Source of the DNA: an uncultured Blautia sp.
Lineage (GTDB): Bacteria; Bacillota; Clostridia; Lachnospirales; Lachnospiraceae
NCBI GenBank assembly: GCA_900551715.1
Contig: URXG01000080.1
Coordinates: 1 to 9,155 of the forward strand
Length of the DNA stretch: 9,155 nucleotides
Direction of reading: 5' to 3'
Part shown: positions 1-7,236 of the stretch, one piece after another
Numbering within the stretch: position 1 is the first letter of the stretch
How the letters are laid out: each line of letters begins with the position of its first letter
Position numbers and translations under genes: made by a program
The notes under the pieces: generated by a model
The model's input: only the letters and a program-made list of their open reading frames with translations
Told to the model about the DNA's origin: nothing
The model's database searches: none

Positions 1-45
1 GGAGCAAAATAAGAGTTTGGTGAGCTGATCACAGGAGGAAATATT

Positions 46-198
46 TTGAACGAAAAAATTTATAAAACAATGTCAAGAACAGGAGCCTGCAGTGTGGCAG
101 TAGGAATCGTGACACTTGTAACAGGTGTGGCCACCGGCATACTGATGATCATTAGTGGAGCCAGACTTCTGAAAAGAAAATCAGATATTCTGATCTGA
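46..198 (+). CDS. Small single-span membrane protein (50 aa), TTG start
   Basis: A 50-codon ORF opens at TTG 46 and ends at TGA 196-198. A strong AGGAGG (33-38) sits 7 nt upstream, which is the main reason to believe the gene and this start; the first internal ATG is codon 9 and lacks such a site. The product begins MNEKIYKTMSRTGAC, continues with one hydrophobic glycine-rich span (about residues 15-41, containing TGVATG) and ends in a basic tail (RLLKRKSD). This predicts a single transmembrane helix flanked by charged ends, with no cleavable signal peptide obvious. It lies 12 nt before the VanZ-like gene and is probably co-transcribed with it. The function is unknown. Short proteins of this look seem to occur in Lachnospiraceae, but that is memory rather than a search. 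The strong Shine-Dalgarno makes translation likely. Confidence 0.68.
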   Translation: MNEKIYKTMSRTGACSVAVGIVTLVTGVATGILMIISGARLLKRKSDILI

Positions 199-210
199 CA
201 GAGGCGCAAA

Positions 211-684
211 TTGAGAGATCATACAAAACGCAGGATCAGGTGGCTGGGTGTACTTTTTTTTATTCTGTACATCCTGCTGCTTGTGTATTTTCTGCTCTTT
301 TCTGAAGAATATGGACGGACCGTAACAGAAGAGCGTCTGTATCGCTATAATCTGGTTCCTTTTGTTGAGATCAGGCGTTTTTGGGTCTACAGAGACCAGC
401 TGGGTATGTTTGCTGTATTTACCAATATTTTTGGAAACGTAATAGGTTTTATCCCCTATGGTTTTATACTGCCGGTGATCACCCACAGGTGCAGGAACGG
501 ATTTTTTATTATCCTGTCAGGGTTTGCCCTGAGTCTGACTGTGGAGACCATACAGCTGGTAACAAGATCCGGTTGTTTTGATGTGGATGACCTGATCCTG
601 AATACTCTGGGAGCAGCAATGGGATATTTGATCTTTGCTGTCTGTGATCATTTGAGGAGAAAGCATTATGGCAAAAAGATATAG
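211..684 (+). CDS. VanZ-like family membrane protein
   Basis: This 157-residue protein has about four hydrophobic segments (roughly residues 11-30, 68-90, 97-113 and 128-146). It carries the sequence pattern of the VanZ-like family (Pfam VanZ): the YNLVPF stretch after the first span, NVIGFIPYGFILP (about 76-88), a conserved glutamate in the TVETIQL segment (E112), and the acidic FDVDDLILNTLGAAMGY segment (about 123-139). VanZ itself gives low-level teicoplanin resistance, but most family members are uncharacterised envelope proteins, so no resistance role is claimed. The start is TTG 211 with GAGG at 201-204. The frame upstream is closed by TGA 196-198, and the next ATG (codon 65) would delete the first span. 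The gene overlaps the following one by 17 nt, which suggests translational coupling. Confidence 0.85.
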   Translation: MRDHTKRRIRWLGVLFFILYILLLVYFLLFSEEYGRTVTEERLYRYNLVPFVEIRRFWVYRDQLGMFAVFTNIFGNVIGFIPYGFILPVITHRCRNGFFIILSGFALSLTVETIQLVTRSGCFDVDDLILNTLGAAMGYLIFAVCDHLRRKHYGKKI

Positions 685-982
685 ATATGCGATCATAAAG
701 AAAAAGGAATCATCAAAAGGGAAGCTGTCAGTAGGTCTGGCGATTGCTTCCCTGTTGCTGTTTGTGGCAGCTGTTGTTACTGCCTATGGTCTGGCTGGCG
801 AATATGGATTTATCGTAGGCGGACTCTGTCTCTTTGCAGCACTGCTTTCCGCTTACGGATTCCTTATGGGACTTACCGGCTTTTCAGAAGAAAACTGTCT
901 GCACCGGACCAATATCGTAGGCTCAATTCTTAATGGAGTCATTCTGGTAGGATGGCTTGGATTTTTTTTGATGGGAGTGTGA
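668..982 (+). CDS. Small three-span membrane protein, DUF6142-like
   Basis: This 104-residue protein has a very basic N-terminus (MAKRYRYAIIKKKESSKGK) followed by three hydrophobic segments at about residues 20-41, 47-69 and 83-102. By the positive-inside rule the N-terminus should be cytoplasmic. GAGGAG (654-659) lies 8 nt before ATG 668, inside the end of the VanZ-like gene; the two reading frames overlap by 17 nt. The short length, basic start and three spans resemble the uncharacterised DUF6142 family of Clostridia. That name is recalled, not tested, and could be wrong. No catalytic motif is visible. Its place between a VanZ-like protein and an HD hydrolase says only that it belongs to the same transcript. 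Confidence 0.75.
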   Translation: MAKRYRYAIIKKKESSKGKLSVGLAIASLLLFVAAVVTAYGLAGEYGFIVGGLCLFAALLSAYGFLMGLTGFSEENCLHRTNIVGSILNGVILVGWLGFFLMGV

Positions 983-986
983 TAAG

Positions 987-1592
987 ATGGACCGTTTGCA
1001 GAAACAGATGGAATTTATTGTAGAAGTAGATAAAGTAAAAAAGATCATGAGACAGACGTACCTTTCTGATGCCAGCAGGAAAGAAGATGATGCAGAGCAT
1101 TCTTGGCATCTGGCTTTGATGGCGGTACTTCTGAAAGAGTATTCCAATGAAGAAGTAGATCTTACCAAAGTCATTCCTATGGTACTGATCCATGATCTTG
1201 TGGAAATTGATGCAGGGGATACCTATGCCTACAGTGGCGAAAGTGCGGCTGTGACAGAAGCCAGAGAACGTAAAGCGGCAGAGAGAGTCTTTGGGATTCT
1301 TCCAGAAGATCAGGGAAAGGTTTTCCGGGATCTTTGGGAGGAATTTGAGGCTTATGAGACTCCGGAAGCCAAATTTGCCCATGTGCTGGATAATTGTCAG
1401 CCCATGCTTTTGAATGATGCATCCAATGGTCTCAGCTGGACAGAGCATCAGGTACGGAAAAGTCAGATTTATAAAAGAAATGAGCATACAGCAGAAGGTT
1501 CCAGGAAAATATGGAACTATATGCAGTCACTGATCCAGAAGCATATTGATCTGGGTCATGTGATCGATGATTCTGATAAAGGAGAGGATTAA
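987..1592 (+). CDS. HD-domain phosphohydrolase, YfbR/HDDC2-like
   Basis: This is a 201-residue all-helical HD-superfamily protein. The metal-binding pattern is complete: His38 in AEHSWH, His69-Asp70 in IHDLVEIDAGD, with Glu73 and Asp75 following, and a distal Asp135 in FAHVLDNCQPML. This layout (H, HD, E, D in about 200 residues) is that of the HD_3 group containing E. coli YfbR and human HDDC2, which dephosphorylate deoxynucleoside 5'-monophosphates using divalent metal. A cytosolic nucleotidase acting on (deoxy)nucleotides is therefore the likely role; the exact substrate cannot be read from sequence. ATG 987 follows the previous stop by 4 nt and is preceded by GGGAG (973-977). The stop abuts the TTG start of the next gene with no gap. 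Confidence 0.86.
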   Translation: MDRLQKQMEFIVEVDKVKKIMRQTYLSDASRKEDDAEHSWHLALMAVLLKEYSNEEVDLTKVIPMVLIHDLVEIDAGDTYAYSGESAAVTEARERKAAERVFGILPEDQGKVFRDLWEEFEAYETPEAKFAHVLDNCQPMLLNDASNGLSWTEHQVRKSQIYKRNEHTAEGSRKIWNYMQSLIQKHIDLGHVIDDSDKGED

Positions 1593-3626
1593 TTGGACGA
1601 GTTACTTATGGAACGATATAATCTGGCAAAAAACCGGATCAGAGAGATTTGTACAGAACAGAATGTGCAGAAAAATCTGGTGGATTTTTTCCAGATAACA
1701 GCAGAATTTCTCTGCAAAACAGCAGAGATCATGGAGACAGATGTACGTCAGCAGACGTATGAGCAACTGGAAAAGGATAACAGATCTTTATATGAAGAAC
1801 TTTTTCCGGAAAATTATGCCACATCCTATGGCAATCCTGCTTATGCGGCAGAAAAACTTGGGGAGTATGGCAGAGCTTTCTGTTTTCTGTACAGTGAGCT
1901 GAGAGGCACCATAGCCTATGCTTATGAGAAGAAATGGTGGGATTTTACCATTGGAGCAGAACTTTTTCTGGAAGTATATGCTGCATTTGAAAATAAAGAA
2001 GAACCTTCTGCGAAGACGGTTGAAGGAATCCTCAGATCCTATGTAAATGATTACTGTCAGGATATGATGGAGCAAAGGATCGGTGAGGCAGTAGATCCGG
2101 AACTTTCTTTTGCAACAGATATTATTATGAATGCTGATCTTACAGATCTTCGGTATCTTTATTTTTATGGAGAGTATGTTTCTGCCAATGAAAAAGGTGT
2201 GGCAGAGTTTTTGAATACACTTTCTCAGAAAGAGATTGATGATATGGCAAGTACCTATACAGAAGGTTACCGGATTGGTTTTATCAATGGCAGAAAAGAC
2301 ATTACTAAGAAGAAAACAGTAAATATCCGATACAATCTTGGCTTTGAAAGAATGGTACGTGCTGCAATTATTCAGTTCCGTAAGATGGGACTGGAACCGG
2401 TGATCTACCGTCATGCTACTCATGCAGTGAACAAAAGAGGGGCAGTACGAGTCGGATTTACCGGAGGCGTGGCAAACCCTCAGTATGATTATGACCACAG
2501 ACAGGATAGTGCACTGTTTATGGACAGTGATTTTGTGAAACGTAAGCTTCGTTCCATGCAGAATGCCTATGAGAAATATAAAGAAGAGGCAGCAGTCCAT
2601 GGTGGACCGGCATGCATCGAGACTTTTGGAGAAGAACCATTTGCCCCTGTAAGTAAGCCGGAGGCATGGACACTCAGTGAAGCACAGCAGAAATTGAGCG
2701 TGGAACTGGACAATGAATCCGGTCAGATTGTGAACCGTTATATTCATGGAGATGAGAGAAGTTTTACCATCATTGCCTATCCCGTTCCGGAAATTGGACC
2801 GAAATTCCCTGAGATTTTCCATGAGATCGTAAAGATCAATACCCTGGATTACAAATTATATGAGCGTATTCAGCAGACTATCATTGAAACTCTGGATACC
2901 TGCCAGTGGGTGGAGATCAAAGGTCAGGATGGCAATGAGACAGACCTAATCGTGCATCTTCATGAGCTTACAGATGTGACGAAACAAACCAATTTTGAAA
3001 ACTGTGTGGCAGATGTGAATATTCCGGTGGGAGAAGTCTTTACCTCACCAGTACTGGCCGGAACCGGTGGTATCCTCCATGTGAAAAAAGTCTATCTCAA
3101 TGGTCTGCAGTTCAAAGATCTGAAACTGGTGTTTGACTGTGGTCAGGTGATTGATTATTCCTGCACAAATTTTGGTACAGAGGAAGAGAACAGAGCGTAT
3201 ATAGAGGATAATATTCTTCATCACCATAACAAGATCCCAATGGGTGAATTTGCCATCGGAACCAACACCACAGCCTATGTGGCAGCAGAAAAATACGGTA
3301 TTGCTGACAAACTACCGATCCTGATCGCAGAAAAGATGGGACCTCATTTTGCAGTAGGGGATACCTGTTACAGCTGGGCAGAAGATACACCGGTGTTTAA
3401 CCCGGATGGAAGAGAGATCATTGCCAGGGACAACGAGATTTCCGCACTCCGTAAAGAGGATATCAGTATGGCTTATTATGGCTGTCATACAGATATCACC
3501 ATTCCTTATGAAGAACTTGGCAGTATTCGTGTGATCGACGAAGAGGGAGAAGGCACGTCTATTATCGAAAAAGGACGTTTTGTTCTTCCTGGAACAGAAG
3601 AACTGAACCTTCCATTTGAGAAATAA
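1593..3626 (+). CDS. M29-family metallo-aminopeptidase with long N-terminal extension
   Basis: This 677-residue protein carries the metal-binding set of peptidase family M29 (AmpS/AmpT, formerly thermophilic aminopeptidases) in its C-terminal part: Glu481 in NIPVGEVFTSP, Glu552 in IPMGEFAIG, His585 in GPHFAVGD, Tyr593, and His632/Asp634 in CHTDI. Order and spacing follow the known M29 ligand pattern, so an active two-metal aminopeptidase that removes N-terminal residues from cytosolic peptides is expected. The M29-like region appears to begin near residue 240, where a strand-helix-strand (NIRYNLGFERMV to EPVIYR) resembles the family's N-terminal domain. Residues 1-235 are an extra, mostly helical region that the usual roughly 400-residue enzymes lack. 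The start is TTG 1593, directly after the previous TAA and 5 nt after GGAGAGG (1581-1587); ATG 1608 (codon 6) is too far from that site. There is no signal peptide. It is the last gene of its cluster. Confidence 0.88.
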   Translation: MDELLMERYNLAKNRIREICTEQNVQKNLVDFFQITAEFLCKTAEIMETDVRQQTYEQLEKDNRSLYEELFPENYATSYGNPAYAAEKLGEYGRAFCFLYSELRGTIAYAYEKKWWDFTIGAELFLEVYAAFENKEEPSAKTVEGILRSYVNDYCQDMMEQRIGEAVDPELSFATDIIMNADLTDLRYLYFYGEYVSANEKGVAEFLNTLSQKEIDDMASTYTEGYRIGFINGRKDITKKKTVNIRYNLGFERMVRAAIIQFRKMGLEPVIYRHATHAVNKRGAVRVGFTGGVANPQYDYDHRQDSALFMDSDFVKRKLRSMQNAYEKYKEEAAVHGGPACIETFGEEPFAPVSKPEAWTLSEAQQKLSVELDNESGQIVNRYIHGDERSFTIIAYPVPEIGPKFPEIFHEIVKINTLDYKLYERIQQTIIETLDTCQWVEIKGQDGNETDLIVHLHELTDVTKQTNFENCVADVNIPVGEVFTSPVLAGTGGILHVKKVYLNGLQFKDLKLVFDCGQVIDYSCTNFGTEEENRAYIEDNILHHHNKIPMGEFAIGTNTTAYVAAEKYGIADKLPILIAEKMGPHFAVGDTCYSWAEDTPVFNPDGREIIARDNEISALRKEDISMAYYGCHTDITIPYEELGSIRVIDEEGEGTSIIEKGRFVLPGTEELNLPFEK

Positions 3627-3631
3627 ATTCA

Positions 3632-3670
3632 GACATACAAAAACTGTTTGCCTGTCAAAATTTTTCTTTT
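3632..3670 (+). terminator. Possible weak terminator after the peptidase gene
   Basis: GACA (3632-3635) and CAAA (3638-3641) can pair with TTTG (3647-3650) and TGTC (3653-3656) across a small internal loop. AAAA and a T-rich run (3661-3670) follow. The stem is short and AT-rich, so termination would be weak. It is listed because it lies between the end of the first operon and the purE promoter, where a stop would be expected. Confidence 0.3.
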
Positions 3671-3681
3671 CCGGAATTCGG

Positions 3682-3710
3682 TTGACACAAAATTAGAATC
3701 TTAGTAGAAT
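3682..3710 (+). promoter_or_regulatory. Sigma-A promoter of the purE operon
   Basis: A perfect -35 box TTGACA (3682-3687) is followed after exactly 17 nt by TAGAAT (3705-3710), one base off the -10 consensus. Transcription should start near 3716-3718, leaving a leader of only about 25 nt before purE. That leaves no room for a purine riboswitch or other leader structure, so any purine control must act on initiation. An imperfect dyad, CCGGAATTCGG (3671-3681), touches the -35 box and could be an operator. Confidence 0.85.
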
Positions 3711-3741
3711 CAACCTGGATATAAGATAAAGGAGGCCACCA

Positions 3742-4242
3742 ATGAAAAAAGTAGGAATTGTAATGGGAAGCGACTCAGATATGCCGGTTATGAGCAAAGC
3801 GGCAGCAATTCTTGACAAGCTGGGCGTTGAATACGAAATGAAGATCATCTCTGCACACAGAGAACCGGATGTGTTTTTTGATTATGCCAGAAGTGCAGAA
3901 GAAAGAGGCTTTAAAGTAATTATTGCAGGAGCAGGAATGGCAGCACATCTTCCGGGAATGTGTGCAGCGATCTTCCCTATGCCTGTAATTGGAATTCCGA
4001 TGCATACCACATCTTTAGGAGGACGTGATTCTCTCTATTCCATCGTACAGATGCCGTCAGGTATCCCAGTTGCCACAGTAGCTATCAACGGCGGTGCCAA
4101 TGCAGGACTTCTGGCAGCAAAGATTCTGGCAACTTCAGATCCGGAACTGCTGGATAAACTGAAAGCATACAGCCAGGAGCTGAAAGAACAGGTAGAGGCA
4201 AAAGATGCCAGACTTCAGGAAGTCGGATATAAGGAATACTAA
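3742..4242 (+). CDS. purE: PurE, class I N5-CAIR mutase
   Basis: PurE rearranges N5-carboxyaminoimidazole ribonucleotide to CAIR in de novo purine synthesis and works as a cytosolic octamer. This protein has 166 residues, the usual length. The phosphate-binding start VGIVMGSDSDMPVM (4-17), the SAHREPD motif with catalytic His39, and GAGMAAHLPGM (63-73) are all intact. The AAHLPG loop is the class I (bacterial mutase) form, unlike the class II carboxylase form seen in animals and some spirochaetes. AAAGGAGG (3728-3735) lies 6 nt before ATG 3742, an excellent ribosome site. It is the first gene of the pur operon. Class I enzymes normally depend on PurK to make N5-CAIR, and no purK is in this window. 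Confidence 0.96.
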   Translation: MKKVGIVMGSDSDMPVMSKAAAILDKLGVEYEMKIISAHREPDVFFDYARSAEERGFKVIIAGAGMAAHLPGMCAAIFPMPVIGIPMHTTSLGGRDSLYSIVQMPSGIPVATVAINGGANAGLLAAKILATSDPELLDKLKAYSQELKEQVEAKDARLQEVGYKEY

Positions 4243-4275
4243 GAACGTTCATCAATAAGGAGGAAATGGAAAGTT

Positions 4276-5301
4276 ATGGATTACAAGAAAGCAGGCGTTG
4301 ATATAGAGGCTGGTTACAAGTCAGTAGAATTAATGAAGAAACACATTGCAAAAACAATGAGACCGGAAGTTCTTGGTGGTATTGGCGGATTTTCAGGTGC
4401 TTTTTCCATGAATGCATTTAAGGGAATGGAAGAACCTACTCTGGTATCCGGTACAGACGGTTGCGGAACTAAAGTCAAACTTGCTATGATCATGGACAAA
4501 CATGACACCATCGGAATCGATGCGGTTGCTATGTGTGTAAATGATATTGCCTGTGCAGGGGCAGAACCGTTATTCTTTCTGGATTACATCGCATGTGGCA
4601 AGAACTATCCTGAGAAGATCGCAGAGATCGTAAGTGGTGTGGCAGAAGGCTGTGTACAGTCCGGAGCAGCACTTATTGGCGGAGAAACAGCAGAACATCC
4701 CGGACTTATGCCGGAAGATGAGTACGATCTTGCCGGATTTGCAGTTGGCGTAATTGACAAAAAAGATCTTCTTACAGGAGAAGAACTGAAAGCCGGAGAT
4801 GTGCTGATCGGTATGGCTTCCACAGGTGTACACAGCAATGGATTTTCACTTGTACGTAAAGTATTCGAAATGACCAAAGAATCTCTGGATACTTATTATG
4901 ATGAACTGGGAACTACTCTTGGTGAAGCACTTCTGGCACCAACCAGAATCTATGTAAAAGCACTGAAGAGTATCAAAGATGCAGGAGTACGTATTCATGC
5001 ATGTAGTCATATTACAGGCGGCGGTTTCTATGAGAATGTTCCACGTATGCTGAAAGAAGGAACAAGAGCAGTTATTGACAAAAACAGCTATCCGGTACTT
5101 CCTATTTTTGATCTTCTTGCAAAAAAAGGAGATATTGAAGAGAAAATGATGTATAATACATTTAACATGGGTCTTGGCATGATCCTGGCTGTTGATCCGG
5201 CTGATGTGGACAAGACAATGGAAGCAATCCGCAAGACAGGAGACACTCCATATGTGGTAGGACGTATCGAAGAAGGCGAAAAGGGAGTGACCTTATGCTG
5301 A
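4276..5301 (+). CDS. purM: PurM, phosphoribosylaminoimidazole (AIR) synthetase
   Basis: PurM closes the imidazole ring, converting FGAM and ATP to AIR. The 341-residue protein matches the family length (about 345 in E. coli). Recognisable segments in order are YKKAGVDIEAG (3-13), the ATP/metal segment GTDGCGTKVKLA (59-70), DAVAMCVNDIACAGAEPLFFLDY (82-104), GGETAEHPGLMP (135-146), STGVHSNGFSLVRKV (182-196), and an ITGGGFYENVPRML segment in the C-terminal domain. The start ATG 4276 fits the family N-terminus. It lies 12 nt from AAGGAGG (4257-4263), longer than usual; an ATG at 4266 with better spacing is out of frame and soon meets a stop. The last codons overlap the start of purN (ATGCTGA, 5295-5301), which should couple their translation. 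Confidence 0.96.
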   Translation: MDYKKAGVDIEAGYKSVELMKKHIAKTMRPEVLGGIGGFSGAFSMNAFKGMEEPTLVSGTDGCGTKVKLAMIMDKHDTIGIDAVAMCVNDIACAGAEPLFFLDYIACGKNYPEKIAEIVSGVAEGCVQSGAALIGGETAEHPGLMPEDEYDLAGFAVGVIDKKDLLTGEELKAGDVLIGMASTGVHSNGFSLVRKVFEMTKESLDTYYDELGTTLGEALLAPTRIYVKALKSIKDAGVRIHACSHITGGGFYENVPRMLKEGTRAVIDKNSYPVLPIFDLLAKKGDIEEKMMYNTFNMGLGMILAVDPADVDKTMEAIRKTGDTPYVVGRIEEGEKGVTLC

Positions 5302-5924
5302 GATTAGGTGTTCTTGTATCTGGCGGAGGAACCAATCTTCGGGCGATCATTGACAGAATTGAAGATAAGACTATCACTAATGCAGAGATTGCAGTGGTGA
5401 TCAGCAACAACCAGGGTGCGTATGCTCTGGAACGTGCCAAAACTCATGGAATACAGGCTGAATGTATTTCGCCGAAAGATTTTGCAGACAGAGAAGAATT
5501 TCACAAAGCTCTTCTGAAAGAACTTCAGAAAAATAAAGTAGATCTTGTGGTTCTTGCAGGATATCTGGTTGCGATTCCATCGGTGATCGTGGAAGCATAT
5601 CCCAACAGGATCATCAATATTCATCCATCTCTGATCCCGTCTTTCTGCGGAACTGGTTTTTATGGACTTAAAGTTCATGAAGGAGTTCTGGACAGAGGGG
5701 TAAAGGTGACAGGGGCTACGGTACATTTTGTGGACACCGGCACAGACACAGGACCGATTATTCTTCAGAAGGCTGTGGAAGTTCAGAATGGAGATACTCC
5801 ACAGATCCTTCAGAAAAGAGTCATGGAAGAAGCAGAATGGAAGATCCTTCCGGCGGCGATTAATCTGATCGCCAATGACAGAGTAACTGTAGAGAATAAT
5901 AAAGTTTTTATTCGGGACCTTTAA
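5295..5924 (+). CDS. purN: PurN, GAR transformylase
   Basis: PurN transfers a formyl group from 10-formyltetrahydrofolate to GAR, giving FGAR. The 209-residue protein starts LGVLVSGGGTNLRAI (4-18), the phosphate-binding loop. It carries Asn108 and His110 in NIHPSL and Asp151 in VDTGTDTGP, equivalent to E. coli Asn106, His108 and Asp144; His144 in ATVHFVD is also in place. The loop after NIHPSL (IPSFCGTGFYGLKVHEGV) is about five residues longer than in E. coli, in keeping with clostridial homologues as I recall them. ATG 5295 lies inside the end of purM with GGGAG (5283-5287) upstream. purD follows after 14 nt. Confidence 0.95.
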   Translation: MLRLGVLVSGGGTNLRAIIDRIEDKTITNAEIAVVISNNQGAYALERAKTHGIQAECISPKDFADREEFHKALLKELQKNKVDLVVLAGYLVAIPSVIVEAYPNRIINIHPSLIPSFCGTGFYGLKVHEGVLDRGVKVTGATVHFVDTGTDTGPIILQKAVEVQNGDTPQILQKRVMEEAEWKILPAAINLIANDRVTVENNKVFIRDL

Positions 5925-5938
5925 GGAGGATAAAGATA

Positions 5939-7213
5939 GTGAAAGTATTAATTGTTGGAAGTGGCGGAAGAGAACATGCCATTGCATGGAGCGTGGCAAA
6001 AAGTCCGAAAGTTGACAAAATTTACTGTGCGCCGGGAAATGCAGGAATTTCTGAATATGCAGAGTGTGTGTCCATTGGAGCTATGGAATTTGAGAAACTT
6101 GCTGATTTTGCAGAGGAGAAACAGATCGACCTGACTATCATCGGAATGGATGATCCACTGGTTGGGGGAGTAGTAGATGTTTTTGAAGCCAGAGGACTGA
6201 AAGTATTTGGACCTCGTAAGAATGCGGCCATTCTGGAAGGGTCCAAGGCATTTTCTAAGGATCTGATGAAAAAATACAATATTCCTACAGCAGGTTATGA
6301 GAATTTTGATGATCCTCAGAAAGCTCTGGAATATCTTCGCACACAGGCAAAATTCCCTATCGTTCTCAAGGCAGACGGACTGGCACTTGGTAAGGGGGTA
6401 CTGATCTGTAATTCTCTGGAAGAGGCAGAAGCCGGCGTAAAAGAGATCATGGAAGATAAAAAATTCGGCAGTGCAGGAAATACCATGGTCATTGAAGAAT
6501 TTATGACAGGAAGGGAAGTTTCTGTACTTTCTTTTGTAGATGGCAAGACCATCCGCCCTATGACATCCGCACAGGATCACAAACGTGCCAAAGACGGAGA
6601 CCAGGGGCTGAATACCGGTGGAATGGGAACTTTTTCTCCGAGCCCTTTTTATACAGAAGAAGTGGATACTTTCTGCAAAAAATACATATATCAGCCTACA
6701 GTAGATGCTATGGCAGCTGAGGGACGTCCTTTTGTGGGAATTATTTTCTTTGGTCTGATGCTTACCGAAGAAGGACCGAAGGTTCTGGAATATAATGCTC
6801 GTTTTGGTGATCCGGAAGCTCAGGTAGTACTGCCGAGAATGAAAACAGATATCATAGAAGTTATGGAAGCCTGTGTAAACGGTACTCTTGATCAGGTAGA
6901 ACTGGAGTTTGAAGACAATGCAGCTGTATGTGTGGTTCTGGCAAGTGACGGTTATCCTGTAAAATATGAAAAGGGTATCCCTATGTACGGATTTGAAAAC
7001 TTCAAAGACAAAGAGGGTTATTACTGTTTCCATGCAGGAACCAGATTTGATGGAGATCAGATTGTAACAAATGGTGGACGTGTTCTTGGTATCACAGCAA
7101 CAGGAAAAGATTTAAAAGAAGCTAGAAAAAATGCGTATGAGGCAACGGAATGGATTCAGTTTTCCAACAAATATATGCGTCATGATATAGGAAAAGCGAT
7201 TGACGAGGCCTGA
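5939..7213 (+). CDS. purD: PurD, GAR synthetase
   Basis: PurD ligates glycine to phosphoribosylamine using ATP, giving GAR, the second step of purine synthesis. The 424-residue ATP-grasp protein has VGSGGREHAIAW (6-17) and PGNAG (32-36) in the N-domain, the ATP-grasp lysine segment FPIVLKADGLALGKGV (139-154), IEEFMTGREVSVLSFVDG (185-202), the AQDHKRAKDGDQGLNTGGMG segment (211-230), and the metal-binding EYNARFGDPEAQ (284-295). Where many PurD proteins have a GPE-x-PLV motif, this one reads GMDDPLVGG (69-77); the change looks like a lineage variant rather than damage. The start is GTG 5939 with AAGGAGG (5923-5929) overlapping the purN stop. No terminator separates it from the next gene. Confidence 0.96.
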   Translation: MKVLIVGSGGREHAIAWSVAKSPKVDKIYCAPGNAGISEYAECVSIGAMEFEKLADFAEEKQIDLTIIGMDDPLVGGVVDVFEARGLKVFGPRKNAAILEGSKAFSKDLMKKYNIPTAGYENFDDPQKALEYLRTQAKFPIVLKADGLALGKGVLICNSLEEAEAGVKEIMEDKKFGSAGNTMVIEEFMTGREVSVLSFVDGKTIRPMTSAQDHKRAKDGDQGLNTGGMGTFSPSPFYTEEVDTFCKKYIYQPTVDAMAAEGRPFVGIIFFGLMLTEEGPKVLEYNARFGDPEAQVVLPRMKTDIIEVMEACVNGTLDQVELEFEDNAAVCVVLASDGYPVKYEKGIPMYGFENFKDKEGYYCFHAGTRFDGDQIVTNGGRVLGITATGKDLKEARKNAYEATEWIQFSNKYMRHDIGKAIDEA

Positions 7214-7236
7214 TAATAGCAGGAAAGAGGAATAAA

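Noticed and set aside
1..12. GGA GCA AAA TAA as the tail of an upstream gene
   Set aside because: A four-codon remnant cannot be told from chance; other frames also close within about 30 nt.
211..684. Glycopeptide resistance function for the VanZ-like gene
   Set aside because: No vanA-type genes accompany it, and most VanZ-like proteins have no known role in resistance.
1788..2822. Long open frame (344 codons) on the minus strand
   Set aside because: It is opposite the intact M29 peptidase gene, and its odd Cys/Phe/Ile-rich composition is typical of an antisense shadow.
3653..3659. Half of a CtsR operator (TGTCAAA)
   Set aside because: There is no second tandem GTCAAA copy, and it precedes a pur promoter rather than a chaperone gene.
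3716..3741. Purine riboswitch or T-box before purE
   Set aside because: The predicted leader is only about 25 nt, too short for either structure.
4243..4250. GAACGTTC palindrome between purE and purM, considered as a LexA-type site
   Set aside because: The half-sites are adjacent, without the 4-nt spacer of a Gram-positive LexA box, and it lies inside an operon.
4266..4299. ATG at 4266 as a start nearer the purM ribosome site
   Set aside because: It is out of frame with purM and reaches a TGA after about a dozen codons.
5304..5999. Minus-strand open frame (231 codons) opposite purN
   Set aside because: It spans the purN-purD junction in antisense and shows no motif or start signal.
5948..7033. 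Long open frame (361 codons) on the minus strand
   Set aside because: It lies wholly opposite purD, encodes a Phe/Cys/His/Ile-rich product with no recognisable domain, and has no ribosome site; it is a by-product of purD codon use.
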